Assembly (NCBI GenBank): GCA_024362935.1
Contig: JANCRA010000117.1
Span: 806,001 to 870,000 of the forward strand
Source of the DNA: Setophaga petechia
Lineage: Eukaryota > Chordata > Aves > Passeriformes > Parulidae
Length of the DNA stretch: 64,000 bases
Direction: 5' to 3'
This document shows, one piece after another, positions 1 to 9,700 of the stretch (position 1 is the stretch's first letter; the number at the start of each line of letters is the position of its first letter). The notes under the pieces were generated by a model, which ran no database searches, was not told where the DNA came from, and saw nothing but the letters and a program-made list of their open reading frames with translations. A program made the position numbers and the translations under genes.

Positions 1-299
1 ATATAAATATAAATATAAACTATATAAATAAGTATATATCGTTATAAAATATAAAAATTTTCAATCTACATAATCTGAATGCAAGTTACACGTACATAAT
101 ATAAAGATTTATAAATAATATAAATATAATATAAATATTAATATAAAGATATACTTATTTATATTTATTAATATAAATATATTAATATTCCATATATAAA
201 AATATATATGGAATATTAATATAAATATAAACTATATACATAAGTATATATCGTTATAAAATATAAAAATATTAAAATATGAATACAAATAGATAATTA

Positions 300-331
<32 letters not shown>

Positions 332-535
332 AATATAAATAAAAAAAAATTGAATGCAGATTTTATACATGTAGCCTATAAAATAATTCAATAATTCAAT
401 AATTATTGCAATAATTACTGCAATAATTCAAACCCCACTTTTTTTCAATAATTCAATAATTATTGCAATAATTATTGCAATAATTCAAACCTCACTTTCA
501 CCACAGGAAACGCCACAAAACCAGGCAGGAAATCC
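1..535. repeat. AT-rich intronic repeat with 20-30 bp duplications
   Basis: Very AT-rich sequence with a (TA)n run near 303-331 and a duplicated segment ending in CAATAATTCAAACC(C)CACTTT at about 385-500. The part at about 220-390 recurs almost exactly at 3610-3786 and in degraded form at 8250-8580. No coding potential. Confidence 0.8.
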
Positions 536-692
536 CATAAAAATCCCCACATGAGGATTTTTCCCTCCTATTTTTCCCCCCTTTCTACTTCCCCAAACTT
601 AGGGATCACCAGACAGGGAAAATCCCAGTGCTGGAGCACCCCAGGGCTGCACAAATGGGATTTTTTAGGGATTTTCTTCCCCCCAGCCCCAC

Positions 693-794
693 GTACTTGT
701 GCTTCAGCTTCTTCACTTCCCGGTCCTCCTCCTCCTCCAGCTTCTGGATGAAGCTCCTGAGGATGGGCATCTCGAATTTGATGTACTGGGCGAC
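693..794 (-). CDS. RASSF2: RASSF2 coding exon 9 (SARAH helix, first part)
   Basis: Encodes residues 266-299: [20 protein letters not shown], then [14 protein letters not shown]. This amphipathic charged helix is the N-terminal part of the SARAH domain that dimerises with MST kinases. The acceptor is CTCCCAG|GTCG and the donor TAC|GTGGGG. The terminal exon of the gene is expected left of position 1. Confidence 0.94.
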
Positions 795-3696
795 CTGGGA
801 GGGAGAGGAGCGGCAGAGGATGGTGAGGAGGGGGATGAACTCACCCACCGCCCCAACATCCCCTTAGATTTCACCAAAAATCCCAAAATTTTGCAGCAAA
901 CCCTAAAAAAAAAAATATTTTTGTGACCATCAGCTCGTGCAAAAAAGTGGATAATTATGGGGGAAAAGATCTGCCTAAGGTTGATTTATTTTATTTTAAT
1001 TTTAATTCGCCGCTGGGCGCTGGAGGTGGCTCTGAGTGTCCCCAGAGTCTCGGGGCTGTTATATTATATATAAAATAATTATTCCCAAAGTGACCCCAGA
1101 AGTGCCGGGTTTGGGGCGGGGTTCAGAGCGGAGCCGGCAGATGGCACAAGGGAGCCGCTGCCAGCGGCGGAAAAACAATTCCTGGGAAATTCCTGGGAAA
1201 TTCCTGTTCTGGGAGCGGGGCTGGGATGGCAGAGCGGGCTGGGAGTGCACTGGGAATGGAGTGGGAGTGAACTGGGAATGAACTGGGAATGGACTGGGAA
1301 TGGACTGGGAATGGACTGGGAATATACTGGGAATATACTGGGAATGGACTGGGAATATACTGGGAATATACTGGGAATGGACTGGGAATGGACTGGGAAT
1401 GCTCTGGGAATATACCGGGAATGGACTGGGAATATACTGGGAATGGACTGGAAATGAACTGGGAATATACTGGGAATGGACTGGGAATATACTGGGAATG
1501 GACTGGGAATGAACTGGGAATATACTGGGAATGGACTGGGAATGGACTGGGAATGGACTGCGAATGAACTGGGAATGAACTGGGAATACACTGGGAATGC
1601 ACTGGGAATGGACTGGGAATTAACTGGGAATACTCTGGGAATACACTGGGGGCTGTCCTGGGAATGGACTGGGAATGAACTGGGAATGAACTGGGAATGC
1701 ACTGGGAATGGACTGGGAATTAACTGGGAATGGACTGGGAATGAACTGGGAATGCTCTGGGGAGTTTCCCAGAGGATCAGGAGTTTTCATGGGCAGAGCA
1801 GCTCCTGCAGCCCCCGGCTGTCTCTGTTCACCGGGGACAAACCCTCCCCTGTGGGGTGAGGAGGGTCTGGCACAGAATTCCCACAAAGCCACCCCAGGAC
1901 CCCTGGCAGTGCCCCAGGCCAGGCCTTGGAGCCCCCTGGGACAGGGGGGTGTCCCTGCCATGGCAGGGGTGGCACTGGGTGGGCTTTGGGGTCCCTCCCA
2001 CCCAAACCTGGGACCCCCCGAGCCCCGCACGCCCCAGGGCGCACTCACGTCGTAGGTGACCTCCTCCACCTGGTCCTTCTCCATGAGGAACACCTTGGAC
2101 ACCTGCTCGCAGGGGCCCTGCAGCACGCGGGCCAGCAGCGGGAAATCGCTGCCGCGCAGCCGCTGCTTCTCTGCAACGGAACCGCGGCCTTGGCACCGGC
2201 GGGCACCGCGCCAGGGGGGTACCAGAGGGGCACTGTGGTACCGGCAGTGCCCATGTGGTACCGGCAGTGCCAGGCTGGTACCAGCAGTGCCAGGGAGGTA
2301 CCAGCAGGGCACAGTGGTACCGGCAGTGCCCATGTGGTACCGGCAGGGCACTGTGGTACTGGTAGTGCCAGGGTGGTACCAGCAGTGCCAGGGTGGTACC
2401 AGCAGGGCACTGTGCCAGGGTGGTACTGGCAGTGCTAGGGTGGTACCAGCAGTGCCAGGGTGGTACCAGCAGGGCACAGTGGTACTGGCACTGCCCATGT
2501 GGTGCTGGCAGTTGCAGAGTGGTACCAGTGGTGCCTGGGTGATACCAGCAATGCCAGGTGGTACTGGCAGTGCCAGGGTGGTACCGGTGGTGCCTGGGTG
2601 GTACTGGTGGTGCCTGGGCAGTGCCAGAGCAGTACCAGCAGTGCCAGAGCAGTACCAACAGTGCCCATGCGGTACCAGCAGTGCCCAGATGGTAGTGGCA
2701 CTGCCCATGAGGTCCCAGCAGTGCCAGAGTGGTACCAGCAGTGCCAGGGTGGTACCGGTGGTGCCTGGGTGATACCAGCAGTGCCAGGTGGTACTGACAG
2801 TGTCAGGGTGGTACCAGCAGTGCCAGGGTGGTACCAGCAGTGCCAGGGTGGTACTGGCAGTGCCAGGTGGTACTGACAGTGTCAGGGTGGTACCAGCAGT
2901 GCCAGAGTGGTACTGGCAGGGCCAGGACAGCACCAGGGCCAAGGTGGCAGCACCATGGGGATTTGGAGCACTCATGTCCAGGGGTTTGGGAATAATTTGG
3001 GGCACTCATGTCCAGGGATTTGGGGCACTCCTGGGCAGGGGTTTGGGGCACTCCTGTCTGGAGTAATTTGGGGCGCTCACAGCCAGGGGTTTGGGGCACT
3101 CATGTCCAGGGGTTTGGGGCACTCATGCCCAGGGGTTTGGGGCACTCATGCCCAGGGGATTTGGGGCACTCATGCCCAGGGGTTTGGGGCGCTCATGCCC
3201 AGGGGATTTGGGGCGCTCACCTCCACTCGTGTGCACCATGTACAGAGCAAACTCCTCTGCTGAGTTCTCGATCTGGGGAGAGACACAGAGCTCTGATAAA
3301 GGGACAGGTTCTGCCCTGGTATACTCTGTATCTATATATCTATATCTATATCTATATCTATCTATATCTATATCTATATCTATGTCAATATCTATATCTA
3401 TATCAGGTATAGATTTTAAATATTTTTTCATATATATGTGTGTATACATATATATATATAATGTGAATGCAGATTTTACACATATAATATAAATATTTTA
3501 AATATAATCTAAACCTTTATATATAATATTAAAATTCATATATAAAAATTCATATCTGTATAATCTGAATGCAAATTACATGTACATAATATAAAGAATT
3601 ATAAATAATATGAATATTAATATAAATATAAACTATATAAATATATATCGTAATAAAATATAAAAATATTAAAATATGAATACAAATAGATAATTA

Positions 3697-3743
<47 letters not shown>

Positions 3744-6700
3744 AAAATAATTTGAATGCAGATTTTATACATGTAGCCTATAAAACATTTTAATTTAGTT
3801 TAACCACAACACAAGCTGCACTCAGAGCACTGAGTGAGGAGTGGTGCCCATACCTTGAATTTGTTGAGCAGCAGTTTGAGCACCTGGGGCGTGGTCATGG
3901 TGCTGTTGATGCGCACGTTGGTGACGGAGCCGTAGGCGGGCGTGAACACCGAGGTCTGCGGGGCACGGCGGGCACTGAGAGCCCTGCCCGGCCCCCAGCG
4001 GGCACTGAGAGCCCTGCCCGGCCCCCAGCGGGCACTGAGAGCCCTGCCCGGCCCCCAGCGGGCACTGAGAGCCCTGCCCGGACCCCCTGGATCCCCCAGA
4101 CCCCCTGGACCCCCCCTTGGAGCCCCGTGTGAGACTCTGTCCTAAATTCCTCCCATTTTTGCCTCACAATCCTCACTGGGGACCGGAGAAGAAAAGACCC
4201 TCCCTGAAATCTCAGCTGAGAACATGGACTCCAAATGCCATTCTTTCCTCCTGAGGATACAATAGATTACCTGAGATTTGGTTTCAAGATTTGCCCCCTT
4301 ACCTCATCAAAAATGAGCATAATTAGAGTCCAGATGGACTGCACCCCTGAGATCACCCTGGCCATGGCCTGGTGAACTCCATGGGCTGGACACCGAAGGA
4401 CTCCATTGTTCTAAGTTTGGTAGCTCAATATCTTTCTTTTTTCCCTCCCTCTTTTCTTTATTTTCCCTTTTTTTACCCCAATTCCTCCCCAACACATTTC
4501 GCTGTGGTCATTCTTTCTTTTTTCCCTCCCTCTTTTCCTTATTTTCCCTTTTTTTACCCCAATTCCTCCCCATCGCATTTCTCTGTGGTCATTCAATAAA
4601 GGTACATTTATTTTGATTATCACTGCAAACCCCCTTGAAACCAACACACTCTCCATCCTCCCATAAATCTCAAAATCCCACGAGCCATTGAGGCCACCAC
4701 TCAACACCTCCTGACCCAAGCAGCTGCTCCTGCCCTTGTCTTGCTCTCCAGCACAACCAACGCACGGTCATGGCACCCCCTCGTGCCGTGGTGGCTCTTT
4801 GTGCACTCTGAGCTCACTCACCAGCACGAAACCCACCCGTGAGGATGGATGGTGACCCCGGGCTCACCTTGTGGTTGTAGAAGTGGCCGTTGATGGAGAA
4901 GCGGTGCCGCCGCAGCCGCCGCTGCTCCCCGGCCGTGCGGGCGCTGCCGCGGGGCCGGACGCCGACGTCGCTGCGGGTCCTCATCAGCTGCGGGGCCTCC
5001 TCCGCCCTGGGGGCTGCAAACACCTCCCACTGCAGCACTGATCCCAGAGGATCCACTCCTGGAGGATCCGAGCCCCAGGAGAGCCCTGGGACTGATCCTG
5101 GTGGATCCAAGCCTGATCCTGGTGGATCTGAGCCCCAGGACTGATCCTGGTGGATCTGAGCCTGATCCTGGTGGATCTGAACCACAGCACTGATCCCAGA
5201 GGATCCAGTCCTGGTGGATCTGAGCCCCAGAAGACCCCCGGGACTGATCCTGGTGGATCCAAGCCTGATCCTGGTGGATCCAAGCCCCAGGAGAGCCCTG
5301 GGACTGATCCTGGTGGATCTGAGCCTGATCCTGGTGGATCTGAACCCCAGGACTGATCCTGCTGGATCCAAACCTGGTGAATCTGAGCCCCAGGACCACT
5401 CCTGGTGAATCTGAGCCTCAGAAGAGCCCTGGGACTGATCCTGGTGGATCCAATCCCAGTGGATCCAAGACCTGGGACTACTCCTGATGGATCCGAGCCC
5501 TTGGACCACTCCTGGTGGATCAGAGCCCCAGGAGAGCCCTGGGACTGATCCTGGTGGACCCAATCCCAGTGAATCCAAGCCCTGGGACCACTCCTGGTGG
5601 ATCTGAGCCCCAGCACTGATCACGGTGGATCTGATCCTGGTGGATCCAAGCCAGATCCTGGTGGATCCCATCCTGGTGAATCCGAGCCCCAGGACTGATC
5701 CCAGTGGATCTGAACCTGGTGGATCCATGCCCCGGCACCATTCCCAATGGATCCAAGCCCTTGGACCACTCCTGGTGGATCTGATCCCAGTGGATCCCAA
5801 TCCCCGTGGATCCCAGCCCGGCTCACCTGTGCCATTCCCAGGATTCTCCGTGCCGGTGGCCGTGTCCACATCTGTCACCTGGATGTCCGGCAGGGTGCTG
5901 GGCTTCAGCACGGACCTGGGGGGACAGAGAGGGTGGGTGACCTGTGTGGGGTCCCTGTCCAGGGGCGCCTTGCCCAGGGGTGCAACCTGCACAGCCTGAC
6001 AGGCTGGAGGGAGGTTTTGGGGCTGTTTGTGTGGGTCTGGGGCTGTCTCTGTGTTTTTTGGGGCTGTTTGTGTGGGTTTGGGGCTGTCTCTGTGGTTTTT
6101 GGGGCTGTTTGTGTGGGTTTGGGGCTGTCTCTGTGGTTTTTGGGGCTGTATGATCTTGGGGCTGAATGATTTTGGGTTGTCTGTGTGTGGTTTTGGAGCT
6201 GTGTATTTTTGGGGCTGCCTGCCCATTTCTGGGGCTGTGTATTTTTGGGGCTGTGATTTTTTGGACAGTGTTTTTTGGGGCTGTGTTTTTCAGGGCTGTG
6301 TTTTTTGGGGCTGTGATTTTTTGGGACAGGGTTTTTTGGGTCTGTATTTTCAGGGCTGTGTTTTGGGGCTGTATTTTTAGGTCTGTATTTTCAGGGCTGT
6401 GTTTTGGGGCTGTATTTTTCAGGTCTGTATTTTTGGGTCTGTGTTTTTTGGGGCTGTGATTTTTGGGACAGGTTTGTTTTGGGGCTGTATTTTTAGGTCT
6501 GTATTTTCAGGGCTGTGGTTTTTGGGGCTGTGATTTTTGGGACAGGGTTTTTTTGGGTCTGTATTTTTAGGTCTGTGTTTTTTGGGGCTGTGATTTTTGG
6601 GACAGGTTTGTTTTGGGGCTGTATTTTTAGGTCTGTATTTTTGGGTCTGTGTTTTTTGGGGCTGTGATTTTTTGGGACAGGGTTTTTTGGGTCTGTATTT

Positions 6701-9700
6701 TTAGGGCTGTGTTTTTTGGGGCTGTGATTTTTTGGACAGTGGTTTTTTTGGGTCTGTATTTTCAGGGCTGTGTTTTTTGGGGCTGTGATTTTTGGGACAG
6801 GGTTTTTTTGGATCTGTGTTTTCAGGGCTGTGTTTTTTGGGGCTGTGATTTTTGGGACAGGGTTTTTTAGGGTCTGTATTTTTGGGTCTGTGTTTTTTGG
6901 GGCTGTGATTTTTTGGACAGTGGTTTTTTTGGGCCTGTATTTTCAGGGCTGTGGTTTTTGGGGCTGTGATTTTTTGGACAGGGTTTTTTTAGGGTCTGTA
7001 TTTTCAGGGCTGTGTTTTGGGGCTGTATTTTTCAGGTCTGTATTTTTAGGTCTGTGTTTTTTGGGGCTGTGATTTTTTGGGACAGGGTTTTTTGGGTCTG
7101 TATTTTTAGGGCTGTGTTTTTTGGGGCTGTGATTTTTGGGACAGGTTTTTTTTTGGGTCTGTATTTTTGGGTCTGTGTTTTTTGGGGCTGTGATTTTTGG
7201 GACAGGGTTTTTTTGGGTCTGTATTTTTAGGTCTGTGTTTTTTGGGGCTGTGATTTTTGGGACAGGGTTTTTTTGGGTCTGTATTTTTGGGTCTGTGTTT
7301 TTTGGGGCTGCCCCTGTCCTGACTCACCCGTGGGCGCCCAGGTTGCAGCCCGAGTGCCAGGAGGAGGAGGAGGGTGGCGGGCGGATGCGCTGGTTGTCGT
7401 CCTGCATCTGCAGGCGGATGGGGCGGCGCAGCCCCCACGAGATGTTCAGCAGCCCCTCCACGATCAGCTCCCCTTCCTCCTGCAGCCACAGAAAATGGGA
7501 ATTTTACACACAGAAAACGAGAATTTTACACACAGAAAATGGGAATTTTACACACAGAACATGGGGGTTTTACACACAGAAAATGGGAATTTTACACACA
7601 GAACATGGGAATTTTACACACAGAGAACGAGAATTTTACACACAGAAAATGGGAATTTTACATACAGAACATGGGGGTTTTACACACAGAAAATGGGAAT
7701 TTTACACACAGAAAACGGGAATTTTACACACAGAGAACGAGAATTTTACACACAGAACATGGGGGTTTTACACACAGAAAATGGGAATTTTACATACAGA
7801 ACATGGGAATTTTACACACAGAAAATGGGAATTTTACACACAGAAAACGGGAATTTTACACACAGAAAATGGGAATTTTACATACAGAACATGGGAATTT
7901 TACACATAGAAAATGGGAATTTCACATACAGAACACAGGGGGTTTTACACATAGAAAATGGGAATTTTACACACAGAACACAGGGGGTTTACACACAGAA
8001 AATGGGAATTTTACACACAGAACATGGGAATTTTACACACAGAACACGGGGGGTTTACACACAGAAAATGGGAATTTTACACACAGAACACAGGGGTTTT
8101 ATACTCAGAATATAAGGATTTTATACATAGAACATAAGGATTTTATATATAGAATATAAGGATTTTATATGTAGACTATAAAGATTTTATGCATACAATA
8201 TAAGGATTTTATATATAGAATATAAGGATTTTATATAGAGAATAGAAACATTTATATATAATTAAAAAAATCAGATATACATACATAAAATTCGAATGCA
8301 GATTTTATATATATAAGGTAAATATTATATATATATAATGTAAATATATATTATATATATGGTAAAGATTTATATATATAAATTCATATATCTATATCAT
8401 CTGAATGCAAACTTCATATATACAATATAAAGATTTAAAATATACATATAAATCCAAATGCAGATTGTATATATAGAATGTAAAGATTTTATATAATATA
8501 AATATTTATATGTAAAAAAAAATATATATATATATATAATGTGAATGTAAATTACACACCTATATAAATATAAAATTAGAATATAGATATTCTATATTTT
8601 ATATAAATTTGGAGTTCCCAGAGGAGCTGTGGCTGCCCCCTGGATTCCCTGTTGTCCCTCAATCCTCTCCTCTCTCACCTCCCGGTGCCTCAGCTGCAGG
8701 TTCTGCCCCTCGTAGTAGATGTTGTAGGTCTTGAGGTGCAGGAGCAGCTCATTCCTGGGGGAAAAAATTAAAAAAAAATTAAAATAAGGAAAAAAGGTGC
8801 TGAGATGGGGTTTGGGGTGAGGGGGGAGATGCTGAAGGCACCACAGTGACCCCTGAGCTGCTGCAGGAAAATCAGGAATTGCTGCTCTCTCTGAGGAACC
8901 CTCTGTGCTGCTGGGGACTCAAAAATCGCCTCATTTGAGGCAGATTTGGGTCTTTTCCTCCTCCCTTATTGAAGGTTTTGCAGCCACAATTAGGGGGGGA
9001 AGCTCCCCCTGAGGGTGTCCCCCATCAATGTCCCTAAAAGGCCCAGGAAACCCCAAAGGAGCTGGGGGCAGTTGGTCACGAGGTGGAAACCAAATAATTT
9101 GATCAGATTTCTGGGGTCACGCTGCAGTCACGAGTGGTCACAGGAGAGGCCACACCAGCCTCCTCCAGCTCAGAACAGAGCTCTGAGGGGCAAAACAGTG
9201 AGAAAAACAAAAATAAAATTAAAAAAAAAAGACAAAACCAGTCCAGATTGTGGGGATTGTTAGATATTGATTTATATTACACATGATATAGTGATATATA
9301 TTGTATATATTGTCATATGTTATACATTAGATAGTGTTGTTATATATTGTATATATTGTTATATATTATTATATATTGTATATATTGGTATATGTTGGTA
9401 TATATTGTACATATTGTTGTATATTGTTATATATTGTAGATATTGTTATATATTGTATATATTGTTGTATTCTGTTATATATTGTATATTTTATGTTCCA
9501 GATAACACATTCCACACCACATTCCCCATTTCAGGTTCCAGCTAAGCCATCCCCTATCCCACATCCCTTATCCCAAATACATTTCACATCCCATATCCAC
9601 CCCATATCCCACATCCCATATCCCATATCCATCCCATATTCCATATCCCATATACGATATCCCAGATCCCATAACCCACGTCCCATATCCCATATCCACC

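Noticed and set aside
1079..1702. 207-codon minus-strand open frame rich in HSQSIPS/FPVHSQ
   Set aside because: Translation of the 11-bp array, open in several frames on both strands. No homology, and it sits inside an RASSF2 intron.
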